A DNA stretch of 64,000 nt from Gnetum montanum (GCA_015680685.1 MNCI01023346.1:913380-977379); one strand, 5' to 3'. Positions 23,910 through 35,470 are shown, numbered from the stretch's first letter. The notes: generated by a model not told the origin, from the letters alone. Made by a program: numbers and translations.

Positions 23910-24574
23910 CTGCAAGCAATCAAGATGCCACAATGAATTAGCCATGCTTCAAAACAGAGCAAAAAGCGAGAGTTTACATCATGAACCGACACTTAAAATC
24001 TAAAAATTTGCTAACTGTCTGCACTCAGCGTATACGCCCCATAGACCAGCGTATACGCCGGCGAAACTATTTACACTCAGCGTAATACGTTTCTTAACTC
24101 AGCGTATACGCCGACAATGAACTGTTTTACGCTCAGCTTATACGCTGAAGAAACCCTCAGCGTATATGCCCAAGTTCACTTCCAGCGTAAACAGTGTACG
24201 CCAGAAACATGAAAAACAAGTCTACGCTGCAAAGACATCTACGCACGTACAGCGTATACGCTGAACAAACCCTCAGCGTATACGCCGTCACAGCAAACGA
24301 GATTTACGCCGATAGGAAAAAAAAATCACGCTGACAAAACTTTGCGTATAGAGAACTCATGATATAATAGTGCAGGAAAATTACTTATGCTGATAAACTG
24401 ATTACGCCCTGACAGTCTACGCTAAACTAAATTCACGCTATGAAGTCACACTCGGCGTATACGCCGAAAACCCTCTACGCTGCAAACCCTCTGCGTTCGG
24501 CGTATACGCCGAGGCTATCTACGCTAAAAAAGAGAAGCAAGGAAATAATAACAGAGGTAGGGATCAGAGCCTAC
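23910..24574 (-). other. Antisense gene intron 1, filled with GCGTATACGC motifs
   Basis: 665 bp, GT...GCTTGCAG. It holds about ten GCGTATACGC palindromes or variants (24025-24520), the same motif as in the C LTR. Confidence 0.65.
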
Positions 24575-24705
24575 CTATGGGATGTCACAGGCCATGACGG
24601 GATCCTTGGCCAGGGTAGGCACTGCAGCATGGCTTCAGTCTCCTCCGCAAAGGTCAAGTCAGGACTCTTCCTACCCTGGCCTTCCACTTCCTTTCCTTTG
24701 CCCAT
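24575..24705 (-). CDS. Antisense gene exon 1
   Basis: It starts MGKGKEVEGQGRKSPDL and ends CATAG before GTAGGC. 131 nt, phase 2. This start was chosen because it is the first ATG whose frame joins exon 2 correctly. Confidence 0.7.
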
Positions 24706-24982
24706 CTCGGCCTCCTTCACGCTGATTGCACAAGTTTACGCTGAAGAAAAAAACTGTCTACACTGGCGCCTGAAAATTCTACACTCCGCGTCGACGCTGG
24801 GGTTTAGTGTCGGGCGTCTACGCTAAGGATTACTCTTCGGCGTCTACGCTCACAAGCAAGTTTACGCTTACGCCAGGTACGATCGTCTACACTTACGCTT
24901 TAGCAGTTTACGCTTATGCTTTAACAGGGCGCTCTCCCGCTTACGCTCGATCCAAAGTAAGAAACAAATGAAACCCACCCCC

Positions 24983-24991
24983 TTTTTTATA
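24983..24991 (-). promoter_or_regulatory. TATA box of the antisense gene
   Basis: The minus strand reads GCGCTATAAAAAAGGGGG. It is about 280 bp upstream of the exon 1 ATG and is the best TATA match nearby. The leader between it and the ATG contains further TACGCT motifs. Confidence 0.55.
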
Positions 24992-25139
24992 GCGCTCTGA
25001 TGATGCCGCCACCGCCGCTTACGCTGCCGTTATTCCCTTTTTGCCATTTTGTGCCTCTTTGCTCATTTTTTTCGCTAAAATTTGCCTTGGAAAAATAATA
25101 AAAAATATAAAAACAGAAATTACTCCATCCTGGTTCCCC

Positions 25140-25225
25140 GTGGACCCCATTCTGGATGTTTATCGCCTGGTAAGGCGTTAAACTGCCACCTACAGCCCGG
25201 TATGGCCTTAAACTGCCATGCGTCC
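25140..25225 (+). repeat. Short array of CYGGTAWGGCSTTAAACTGCCA units
   Basis: Two clear units and one partial, sharing the TAAACTG core with the arrays at 19785 and 28735. It lies between the antisense gene promoter and the RT frame. Confidence 0.5.
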
Positions 25226-26994
25226 CGGTGTCATGGAGCAAGCTCAATGGACTGCCAGCATTTAACCGCACCGTTAATCATTGACGGACCATACGGAAAA
25301 ATTACAAGAGACATTAACACAAACCTCATCAACTTAAGTTCACAAACGGACGATGTAGTCATAGCCTCAACACAGCAAATAACAGATGATTACAAAGGCA
25401 TGACAAAATTCCTTGACATAGAGGCCGAGAACATCACCGAAGACCCGTTGGCCGAAACTCCCATCGTCATGCCTGATGGGGAAACTAAAATTTTAAAATT
25501 GAGTGCCTTATTACAACCGCCATTAGCCAAAACCATTGGGAACGTGCTCAGGGAAAACATGAAAGCATTCGCTTGGTCCTACACAGACATGCCCGGGCTA
25601 GACCCCCGAATTGTCCAACACAATATTATCCTTGACCCAAAGTTGAGACCGGTAAAACAAAAAGCACGAAAGGTTAAGCCCGAGGTGGCATTAGCAGTTC
25701 GCAATGAAATCACCAACCTTTATCAAGCTAGTTTCATTTGAGCCGTCGATTACGCCGAATGGGTGTCTAACATGGTCATTGTTTTGAAGAAGAACGAAAG
25801 CATTCGTTTGTGCATTGACTTCCGAAATTTAAATGTTGCAACTATAAAGGATGATTTTCCTTTACCCAGCATTGATCAACCTGTTGACTCAACTGCTGGG
25901 CATGCATTACTATCTTTCATGGACGGCTTCTCGGGATACAATCAAATACGAATCAACCCGGAGCATTAGCTTCGGACAACCTTTATGACACCATGGGGAA
26001 CCTTTTGTTACACAATGATGCCCTTTGGTCTCAAGAATGCTGGAGCCACGTATCAGAGAGCGATGACATTTATCTTTAGCGATTACATATTACATTCACT
26101 CAACGACTACGTGGATGACATTGTGGTTAAGTAAAAAATAGAAGAACAACATGTACAAGATCTCGACTTAGTCCTAAAGCGTTGTTTGAAGTACAAATTA
26201 AGACTCAACCCGAAAAAATGTGTCTTCGGCGTCAAAACAGGAAAAATGCTTGGATTTATAACATCCGAAGCAGGGATACGAGTAGACCCCAATAAGGTTA
26301 AGGCCATAACAAACCTGAAACCACCAGGCAACCTTACTGAACTTCGAGGTCTAAAAGGCAGATTACAGTTTATCAGGCGCTTCATAGAAAAACTGACAGA
26401 TAAACTAAAACCCATGAACCACCTATTACGCAAGAACGTACATTTTGAATGGACTCCGCAGTGTCAACAAGCATTCGATGACATTAAAACGGCACTTGCC
26501 CGGTTACCCACGGTTTATCCGCCTCAAAACGATAAACCATTCTCCATCTACCTCGCTAGGTCGGATTCATCCATCGCGTCTATGCTTTGCTAGAAACGCG
26601 ATGACGGAACCGAAGTCCTTGTATATTACTTGAGCCATGCATTAGTTGCCCACGAGAAAAGGTACAACGACGTGGAGAAGTCATGTTTAGCTTTGGTCTT
26701 TGCTTTAAGAAAATGGCGACATTACCTCTTCCGTAACCAGGTTTACATAATTTGCAAGGACAATGTACTAAGAGCCATAACAGGGAATATTTATGAAACA
26801 AGTTGAATAGCCCGGTGGAAAGCCATGATAGTCGAATTTGACCTGTACTACGTAACGCAATCGTCAGTTAAGGGTCAAGCTATAGTAAATCAAATGGCAA
26901 CATCACCAACGCGCGACCAAGCAACTATAGACCCAGAGTTCCCAGATGAGAATATAAGCGCCATAGACATAGTGCCCGATGACTACGATGCTAT

Positions 26995-27380
26995 TTTAAA
27001 CTTTGATGGGGCATCTACCTCTTGAGGAGGAAGTGCAGCCACTGTCATCACCTATCCCTCCGGGGAGATCCGACCCTTTGCCTATCGTTTCAACTTTCAC
27101 TGTACCAACAACATAGCAGAGTATGAAGGTCTCCTTAGAGGTCTCGCGGCAGCTTTGGCTCTAAACATCACACGGCTTGTAGTCAGAGGAGACTCGCAAC
27201 TAGTCATAAACCAAGTCACAGATGTCTATACATGTAAAGCCCAACATTTACAACCATACTACAACTTGGCGAAACACCTAATGAGGCGATTCGAAAACAT
27301 CGATGTGCAGCACGTCTCTAGAAATGATAACACCATCGCAGACGCGTTAGCCACATTAGCGTTAAACATATCGCCAAACA
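26995..27380 (+). pseudogene. Second (archaeal-type) RNase H domain of element C
   Basis: It contains the Asp of NFDGAST, the Glu of EYEGLL, the Asp of RGDSQLV and the Asp of NTIADAL: the four acidic residues of this fold in order. A second RNase H after the retroviral one marks the Tat lineage. TGA at 27023-27025 interrupts it. Confidence 0.85.
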
Positions 27381-27639
27381 TGTTCCACACATTACCAAGC
27401 TCCATAATTAGTTGTGCTGAACCAATCACCGACACCCTTGACACGTTGCCGATTGCATCTGTTAGTTCAACACACGCGATAGAATGGTATGATGACATAA
27501 AAGAATACCTTCTACGCGGCGAAACACCACGACATCTAACAAATGCACAGACAGACGAAGTGCGGAAACATTCTAAGCAGTATACCCTGGTAGGGGACAC
27601 ACTGTGTCATCGATCCTATGAAGGCATATTGCTAACATG

Positions 27640-28723
27640 TGTCAATAGTATTGATGCCCAAACCATTGTCGATCAGGCACATGAGGGACTATGCGGGGGA
27701 CACATAGCACTGAAAGCCATGGCAACAAAGATCAGACGCTTGGGCTATTATTGGCCACACATGGAATACGACTGTCTCACCAAAGTCAAAACGTGTAGTA
27801 CTTGTTAAAAACACAGCAATCTGATACATGTCCCACCGAATGAGTTGCATATAACGCAAATCACATGGCCCTTTCAAAAGTGGGGGTTGGACCTCATTGG
27901 CCAGATAACACCCTCATCTTCCGCAGGCCATAGTTTCATTATAATCGCCACAGAATACTTCACGAAGTGGGTAGAAGCTGCTCCCCTTCGAAAAACTACA
28001 TCCAAACAGGTGTGCAATTTTATTCTGGAAAACATTGTAACTCGCTTTGGCATTCCCATGACAATCATCACTGACAATGGGCCACAATTTAGCAGTGCCG
28101 AAACCAAAGCCTTTTGTGAAAATTTAGGGATCAAACACTCGTTTTCATCCCCTTACTATCCTCAGAGTAATAGACAAGCAGAAGCAACAAACAAGACGAT
28201 TATTGCAATACTTAAGAAAATGCTTACCCAAAGTAAGAGGAAATGGCACGAACAATTGGTGTACGCATTGTGGGCATACCGTACTACGCACCGAACGTCG
28301 ACAGGTAAGACACCATATAGTTTGGTTTACGGTTCAGAAGTTGTTTTACCTTTGGAGTTACAGGTACCGTCATTAAGGATCACACTTTCTGGGCTCCTCG
28401 ACGATGGGCAAAACAATGATCTACGGACCATTGATCTTGACTCGGTGGAGGAAGAACGTGTGCACGCCCTCGATCAGATCGAATGGTACCAAAAACAACA
28501 ACGGCAATGACATCGGCATGACATCAACAAGCGCCCTATCAAAGAAGGTGACCTTGTGCTTAAAGCTATCCGGGAACACGTGGATAAATTCTCAGCCAAC
28601 TGGGAAGGGCCTTACTTGGTCATTAAAGCATTTGACAACGGAGCATTCAAGCTAGCCGATATGGAAGGAAACGAACTCGCCAATCCAACCAATCACTTGT
28701 TCCTGAAACTATTCTACATTTGA
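27640..28723 (+). pseudogene. Integrase domain of element C
   Basis: The HHCC finger is HEGLCGGH...CLTKVKTCSTC near 27680-27805. The catalytic core has Asp in WGLDLIG (near 27890), Asp in IITDNGPQFSS (near 28074) and Glu in SNRQAEATNK (near 28180), where the usual Gly of NGQAE is Arg. WAYRTTHRTSTGKTPYSLVYG follows, then the C-terminal beta-rich part (GDLVLKAIREHVDKFSANWEGPY). Stops at 27806 and 28508. Confidence 0.88.
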
Positions 28724-28734
28724 GTACAAGCTCA

Positions 28735-29110
28735 AGTACGTAAGAGTCCTGGAATCAAGACTATAAACTAATACCACAGCTCGTCCTGAAATCATGACAA
28801 TAAACTGATACCATAGAATAGTCTTGGATCATGACTTAAAACTGATGCCACAACTGTCCTGGCATCATGACAATAAACTGATACCCCACAGTGTCCGCAA
28901 TGACGATAAATTAGCACCCGTCCGGCATGACAGTAAACTGCCACCGTCATAACCATCAGAGTCCGCTAAGACTATAAACTAGCTTGCCTCCTCATAGTCC
29001 GCTAAGACTAAAAACTGGCAATGTAACGTCCGCCACGACGCTAAACAGGCAATGTCCAACGGGTTATGACATAAAACTAACCCATGATAGTCCGCCAAGA
29101 CTATAAACTG
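28735..29110 (+). repeat. Array of GTCCGCNANGACTATAAACTG units, third
   Basis: Nine or ten degenerate units of about 30-40 bp share GTCC, then (A/T)GAC, then TAAACT. It follows the integrase stop. Its core matches the arrays at 19785 and 25140. Confidence 0.7.
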
Positions 29111-30134
29111 GTAAGTTTGTCTCTGGTTCATCAATCTGCCACCACATTCAAGCTTCATCATTGCATCACCCGCCATCAGAAGATCCTACCAACGTTGCTA
29201 CTATTGACATACAGTCTGCTGCCGTGTAAGTCTAAGCTCGATCATTCACTCATGGTTTTCTTGTCTCCTTGGAGTTGTGTTTACAGGATGACACCCAGAG
29301 GTTTTTGCACAAGAATGCATTTCGTCATAAGCAGCAAGATGGGACAATGTTCACAACACGCATGGCAAGACTAAATCAAACCGTTCACTAGTACATCCCC
29401 ATTCGCCGACTCATTCCTTATCTGTTCACCAACACATTATATTTAGTCACACCTCTGATACACCCAGTACACCCAAAACTTTGAACATGCTGTCGCATAC
29501 TGTGACTCCTTGAAGCAGTCGTGACACATGACATAGCACTTGCACATGAGTACAAAATCAATGCAAAGTTTACGCTGAAAAAAAAACCTTGGCACTTCCC
29601 ATATGAGCCCCAGGCGGGAAGGCAGTTGTCTCAAAACAGAGTACTCATGTCCAAAATGGTCAAGCAGCATCCAGTTGCATGGCTTTGGCTCTCCGCCAAC
29701 AGGACCCTCCTCTAAAACATTAAACACGGGCCCTATTCCTCCAAAGCATGTAACACATCTCCCTGTGGCTTTGGTCTTGCCAAAAAGTTCTCTTGAACAC
29801 TAACCAGGAGCCTTGTTCCGCCAAAGAACGTGCATCGCATGTCTGAACTCCGAGTCTGCTAAACAATGGCTACTGACAAGGACCAGCATGCCGCACACCC
29901 AAGCATCCCATTTCCCAAGCACAAACCCTTGGGTAGTGGTCAATCCCCACAATCTCCGTTTTCCTACTAGCCACAAACTCACTTTCCCAATCCCATGTAC
30001 TACTGAACACGGTGCAATAACGCCTAGTCAAGTGGCAACAGACAAAGTCTCTATCAAGTTGCTTGTGGTGTTTTGCACTTCTTTGTCGACGTTTCTCGAG
30101 TCGATTCCTCCAAGCGTCAACAAAGAGGGGCCAA
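29111..30134 (+). other. Element C 3' noncoding region with polypurine tract
   Basis: No domain is recognised in the open frames here. The tract AAAGAGGGG at 30122-30130 precedes the LTR by four bases. Confidence 0.55.
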
Positions 30135-31320
30135 TGAAACACCACAAAAATTTCGAGCTTGGTACTTGTCCGACAAGAAGCAGGTCCCTGGGACCCACGA
30201 ACAACCACGGCTATACTTGGTGTCACACATTGCAACTTTGGGGATCAAAAGGCTTAATTTTCACTAAGTGTGCAGTACCAGCGTATACGCCCGACATCCA
30301 CAGCGTTTACGCCAAGCGTATACGCCCGACATCAACAGCGTATACGCCCAGCGTAGACGTCCAACTTACACGCCCGACGTACACTTCACATGTACGCTCG
30401 ACGGGTATGGCAAATGTTTACGCTCGACATGGAGTCTCCAAGACAGAATGAAGACAACACCGAAGAGCAAGAATTGAAGCAAGTCGGCGACCATCAACGT
30501 ATATGCCCGGCGTATACGCCCAGCCATTGTCGGCATATACGTTCGGCGTATATGCCCAGTGTCCACAGCACCTACACCCAGCACATCTAGCGTATACGCC
30601 CAGAGTCTACGCCCACCTGATACAGCGTATACGCCCAGCGTATATGCTCAGCAGATGTAATATGTTGTACACTTGTAAATCTTATGCCCTTTTGTGCCCG
30701 GTCAACGTCCGCGTGTCGCCCAACCCGAGTCTAGCGTAACAACCGGTATAAAAACCTCACATTTCCACTTGTACAAGGACGGTTGGCAAAAATCCCAGAG
30801 CATACCAGAGAACATTTACGCTGCGCACCAGAGCTAAAACCCCTTTTACGCTGGATAGTCCTGTACATTGGGTACACAGTCTCTACGCTCCGCCTACAGT
30901 CCGAATCAACCGAGTCATCCCTACATCCATCAGGGCTTTTCGTCCGCCTTGTGTTCCATCACAACTGCGTTAGACCGGTGCACTGTACTCTCATTCTGTA
31001 ATATCATTGTTCACAGTTTACGCTGATTTCTTATATGTGTTTTATTTACGCTCGTTTACATTTACGCTCTATTCACATCTGTTACGCTGTATACGCTCTC
31101 GTTTACGTCCATTACGCTATTTACACGTAACCTAGCGTATAGCAACTTCGGCATACGTTCGGGGAAATCCTTGTCTAATCCACGTGCGGACCACCCAAGG
31201 TACTCTACCTTAATGCATTCCAGCTCACCCTCAGGCGAAGGTAGGGTCTTTTGTGCGCATCCTACGATCCCACGGTTTTTGTTTCCTTCCAACCGGAGAC
31301 TGACGATTTCAGGCGGTACA
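30135..31320 (+). repeat. Element C 3' LTR
   Basis: Matches 14095-15270, with GCGTATACGC array (30278-30650) and TATA box at 30747-30753. Ends GGCGGTACA, then CTTGG. Confidence 0.9.
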
Positions 31321-31325
31321 CTTGG
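31321..31325. other. Target-site duplication of C, right (CTTGG)
   Basis: Exact repeat of 14090-14094. Confidence 0.88.
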
Positions 31326-31844
31326 ACATGCACATGACTGCCAATAAAGATTGAGATTACTTCATCATTGCAGCATTCACTTAATTTTAATTGTTATTTA
31401 TTTCTTTTGTAATTAATATTTCTCTACCCTCATCTCCTATCCCTATTAGATAAACGTAGAATGAGTACGACTTAATCACGAGCATTTAAGTGTGACTACT
31501 TGGTATCCTAGTAGCGTACCTAGGACATGCACTTGGTAATCCCAATGGTAGTATACAAGGTTCAAGATGTGTACGGATGATTAATGGACGGATGCTCATT
31601 GCACTTAGGCTAGCTTAGACTCTCTTCTCCCTTTTCCTCTTTACTTAATTAAAGTTATTTTCCATTACCTCTAGGAGTAGCACTAGCTTAGGACCACATC
31701 ATACACCTCACTCTGGGATAAACCATACGTGACAAAGTAAATACTATCTAGATACCACAACTAGTCCATCTGTAGAGTTTACCGGATCATGCGTGAATAC
31801 TCGTATTCATATGGTTGAGTGTAGGGGTACCTCACCACTCATCA
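31326..31844 (+). repeat. Element A 5' LTR, part 2
   Basis: Continues part 1 after C and aligns with 49401-49956. It lacks about 40 bp around 31740 (the GTGGGAAGACAACGAAC segment present in the 3' LTR) and ends CACTCATCA. Confidence 0.87.
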
Positions 31845-31845
31845 T

Positions 31846-31863
31846 TGGCACCATTGCCAGGGA
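31846..31863 (+). other. Element A primer-binding site (tRNA-Asp type)
   Basis: TGGCACCATTGCCAGGGA follows the LTR by one base and differs from TGGCGCCGTTGCCGGGGA at three sites, all CpG-type transitions. Confidence 0.78.
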
Positions 31864-31975
31864 TGGTGCTATTTATTTAGATTAGTTATATCATCCAAGA
31901 TCGCTGTAACAAAGCCTTAACAATATATCTTTCAAAAAGAAGTAATTGCAAATAAGTCACACACAATTCATAACA

Positions 31976-33847
31976 ATGTCTCTCTCTCAAGACTATGATA
32001 ATGAAACAACCAATAAGGCAATTCATTGGAGAACTAACAAATTATACAATGATTAAGATGAAGTTTGGAGTACTCAATCTAATGCAGGGGTCTCCTATGT
32101 ACATAAACAAAGACAACATCATCCCAACTTACAAACTCATAATCTACCTAGTGATGATGAACCCATACTAGCCACTAAGAGCCTAATGCATATACAAAAG
32201 GCTGTTTGAATATCCCGCAAGCATTGTAAGGAAAGTCATCTACCCAGGCTTGATTTAAACAACTTTTTCAAATTTTCAGGAGCCTATGATTTAGATCTGC
32301 AACATCATTTACAAGCCTTCCATGATGCTTGTGTATGGAAAAACATTGATAATGGGTGGCAAAAACATAAGCTCTTTCCTATGATACTCGTTGGCCAAGC
32401 AAAAGTATGGTATAGGTCCTTAAGACCAAAATCAATTTAACGTTGGCCGATAATGGTAGAACTCTTCAATGAAAGATATCAAACCTATGCAAGAGTGTCA
32501 TCCTTGAGGAGACAAATCCAAGAATGGAAATAGGGACAACATGAACCCTTGGACATGGCCTTAGAAAGATACTAATTATTAAACAATTGCCCAGGCCATG
32601 GATTCTCCAAGGAATGGCTAATGTATCACATCATGGATGGGCTTTGTAATGAAACAAGGTAGACCCTAGGGATGTATGCCCCAAGTCAACTATATGAGCT
32701 ACAAACCCACCAATTCCAAGAGCTTATTAAGCGGGTAACAAAAGAAGAAGGAGACTTAGCTAAATGGGAGAATGTTGAGAAATTTCAACAAGACCAAAAT
32801 CTCGAATTAGCAAAGGTCCATGATCATGAAGAGGAGAAATGAACTCACCTCAAGAAGGTGGAATGATCTTTGCCAATACTACAATCATTACACAAAATTG
32901 ATGGAAAGATCAATAAGATGACAAAATGGATACATGAAAAGTGTGGAGAATATGCCAACATTATTAGAGGTAGAACCATGACAAACCAAGAAACAGGACA
33001 GAACACCACTAGACAATCAGAAAGAAGGGTTGAGAAGAATAAGGATAAGAACTCAACTGCTAATCATATGTATCAATGCAATATTTCCCTGTACGATCAC
33101 CCCAAAGGTCAATGTCCAATCTTGTCACACTTACATGAGTATTGGGGAAGAATGCTACATCCAGAGTTCATACAAAAATACTGTGTTTAATCACAGTGGC
33201 AAAAATCCCAGTCATGGGGGAGGCCACCCTCACACTGGTCACACCCTTCATATCATCTAAACCCAAGCACTTATCAGGTTCAGCATCCTATTTTCCCAAC
33301 AGGGTCAACATCCTCTATCTCACCACATTATTACCATTCTCGTAAGTACTATCAACCCACGATCTCTCCAATAAAGTCACCACCTCATGTGCCTTACACT
33401 TCTTCTCAAATTCAATATTCTCATCCTTCACTCCCTCCTACATTGCCACCAATAGTTCCAGAAGGTTTTGCACCATAGCACCAACCCATGAATGTCACTT
33501 GTGCTACTATTATCAATAGTAGTGGAGGTCCTCCACAACACCAAAAGTGTCCTTTCTTTAGGCATGGTTGTAGAAAGGGACATTATTATTCCGAGACCAC
33601 TACATCCTCCAACCCAGCACAAGTCCAACACTGTGGTTCATCTTTCTCCTCGAACCCAACACCTCATGTTGCTTTATCAAGGCCACCAATCAATACTCCA
33701 ATAACCATGTGGCCCAATGAACCTAGCCACGAAGGGAGACATATCAATCCTTGCATACCATCTTACAATCATGGATGTCATGGTGGGTCAACTCCTTATC
33801 AACTAACTTCATCTTGTAAGTTGCCCCACTATGCTTATTTTAATTAA
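31976..33847 (+). pseudogene. Element A gag (Athila-like), one frame with several stops
   Basis: ATG at 31976 (MSLSQDYDNETTNK) opens a frame that stays in register to TAA at 33847 (about 624 codons) but contains around ten stops. The core LQHHLQAFHDACVWKNIDNGWQ, AKVWYRSLRPKSI and ELFNERYQTYARV aligns with B and D. ELQTHQFQELIKRVTKEEGDLAKWE matches their later part. MYQCNISLYDHPKGQCPIL is a degenerate zinc-knuckle-like segment. A Pro/Tyr/His-rich tail follows. Gag forms the particle; this copy is dead. Confidence 0.82.
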
Positions 33848-35470
33848 GTGTGTGAGCCCCAATCTGGGTATATTCCAACCACGACATCAAAAGACACCCA
33901 GTGGTTTGGATATGACCAGGTCCCAATATTTCCAAAATGCTTGTATCCAAACCTTCCATTTATTAATTCTAGCCATGCTCAAAGGTTTAGTCATGGGGGA
34001 TACCCCCCATTCTAATGAGTAGAATTAATAAATGTTTTTCCTTTTCTTTAATTTTACAATTTTTTGTTTTCCAGTTCTTCATCTTTCAATTTTTTGGTTT
34101 TATCTTTTTATTAGTTGTTTCATCTTTTTATTTATTGTTTTATCATTTTATCTTTTTATGAGTAATCTCATCTATGAATGAAACACTCATGTGACTCGTT
34201 GATTGAGGTGTTGTTCTATGCTATCAAGTCTCAAGTGACTAATTATTTGGACATCGAGCCCATCACATCCACCCAACCATTTTATTAATAAGAGGTTCTA
34301 CTCTAGGTACGATGATATTCTTATCATCATGAAAACTTAAAAGTAATTTTGTGCTCATTATGCCCATAGCAAAAAATGGTGGACTAAGAGGGAATGGCCA
34401 AGGTGTAACATCAAGGGGATTTGTGGATTCTCTTTGGTGACATTTGTAGGAGTTACCATGCAGCCTGGGTGTACCAAGATCCTTGTAGATCTAACAAAAA
34501 TGGAAGTAAGAGTAATAAAGTCACTCACTTAAGAAAACCAATGCTATTCTAGGGGGTCCCACTAGAAAGACATGCACCCATGCCTAAAGGTAGGCAGCTT
34601 CTCTGGATTAAGCATTCAAAAAAAAAGATACAGAGAGAGCAAGAAGAGTGTGCCAAACTAGCCACACAAAAAGAAAAAGAAAAGATCAAGCTCAAAGTGC
34701 TACAAAGCAATTCCAAATCACTTCTCCCTTGAACAAAACGCCAAGTGATCGTATGCCTTGTTGTCATGGTACTCTTATGGTTGTCCATCATGGGATGAAA
34801 CAATGTGATGTCATTAATTAGAGGAATGGACTTGGTATTGATTTTGGAGTGACAGGTTAATGACACATTAATCATGTCCTTCACTCAAGATTCATTGTGC
34901 CCTGGGTCAGTCACCTCACGTCCCAATCTCTGTAATCCCTTCTACAATTCGCCTCATCTTACTATTCATGAATTGGTGACTCGTGTCTTGTGTCGCATAG
35001 AATTCCTACCTCATCACGGTAGTATCAACATGTGTGTGTTTTGTTGCATCAATATAGATTACATTTAACCCTTCTAGTGCCTATGGAAATTTTAAGATGT
35101 GGTTATGCAAGGGCATTATATGTTGGAACCTGCTTTGGGGAGGTTCCACTTGCTTGACTTTTGTAATTTGTACTTGTTGCACACCACCACATCATTTTAT
35201 ACCCTCTGAGTACTTCATTGTCAAATCTATTCTTTCCTTTGTCATCATTTTATCAAATGTTCCTCAAAACCATTACATGTCCTTTGATGTATCACCTAAA
35301 CAAACCAGGTCTAACATTAAAATTTTAGGGCAACTTCCTTGAAAAAATTTTTAATTCTAAAATTACACTAAGCAAAGAATTCAACATTTACTAAAGGCAA
35401 TAAGCAAGGTATGAAATAATTGAACTTCTTTCAATAACCCTACTAACAATTGATCTTTGTGTGATTATAG
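33848..35470 (+). other. Element A spacer; pol absent
   Basis: AAAGACACCCAGTG at 33891, also found in D's protease-RT linker, is followed almost at once by the internal polypurine-like motif TCATGGGGGATA (33991-34002). Then comes the noncoding block shared with D and B, ending near GGGGAGGTTCCACTTG at 35136. No protease, RT or integrase can be read. Confidence 0.7.

Larger units (their letters stand above)
20324..24705 (-). pseudogene. Antisense eight-exon gene carried inside element C, function unknown
   Basis: Exons on the minus strand are 24705-24575, 23909-23460, 23383-23121, 23031-21992, 21883-21656, 21577-21386, 21309-20525 and 20425-20324. All seven introns are GT-AG and every junction keeps the frame. 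Restoring one lost base near 22624 gives 1,064 codons. Two in-frame TAA remain (23271-23269 and 22927-22925). Residues 281-628 hold a helical-looking domain with a pattern like the ORF3 domain of Athila elements. Residues 628-704 are Glu-rich, 768-900 look coiled-coil (RRSIEQLWLQIQEKEREVSEL), and the tail is acidic Gly/Pro-rich. I recognise no enzyme motif. A TATA box lies at 24991-24983. Introns on this strand would survive retrotransposition, since the element's own RNA is the complement. Alternatives are a captured host gene or a lineage-specific additional ORF like those known in Tat elements. Confidence 0.8.
25238..28723 (+). pseudogene. Element C pol: RT, RNase H, second RNase H, integrase; eight premature stops, no frameshift
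   Basis: One frame runs from about 25238 to TGA at 28721-28723, with stops at 25739, 25967, 26132, 26591, 26804, 27023, 27806 and 28508. RT: FAWSYTDMPGLDPRIVQHNI, LCIDFRNLNVATIKDDFPLP, FMDGFSGYNQIRI, the catalytic YVDD near 26109 and LGFITSEAGIRVDP. First RNase H: LVYYLSHALVAHEKRYNDVE. Second RNase H from about 26995: ILNFDGAST, NNIAEYEGLLRGL, VVRGDSQLVINQV, IADALATLA. Integrase: H-H-C-C zinc finger and D-D-E core. Each stop fits a former CAA, CAG or CGA. Lack of indels suggests recent loss. Confidence 0.9.
14095..31320 (+). mobile_element. Element C: 17.2-kb Tat-lineage Ty3/gypsy element carrying an antisense multi-exon gene
   Basis: LTRs of 1176 and 1186 bp begin TGAAACACC and end GGCGGTATA/GGCGGTACA. 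The target duplication CTTGG is exact (14090-14094, 31321-31325) and the empty site survives in A's 3' LTR. The order is LTR, leader, gag-protease, repeat array, antisense gene, repeat array, RT-RNaseH-second RNaseH-integrase, repeat array, noncoding region, polypurine tract, LTR. The second RNase H and the RT sequence place it in the Tat lineage. The LTRs are very similar to each other, so C looks younger than A and D, yet its frames already hold 17 stops. Confidence 0.9.

Noticed and set aside
15801-28723. Stops in C repaired by U-to-C RNA editing
   Set aside because: All could be reversed by U-to-C, but that editing is known from organelles of some land plants; methylation-driven decay explains them more simply.
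19785-29110. CRISPR-like appearance of the TAAACT arrays
   Set aside because: Units are degenerate, spacing varies, and this is a plant retrotransposon.
29813-30451. 212-codon frame in C's 3' region
   Set aside because: It runs from noncoding sequence into the LTR; the LTR part is repetitive palindrome sequence and no domain is seen.
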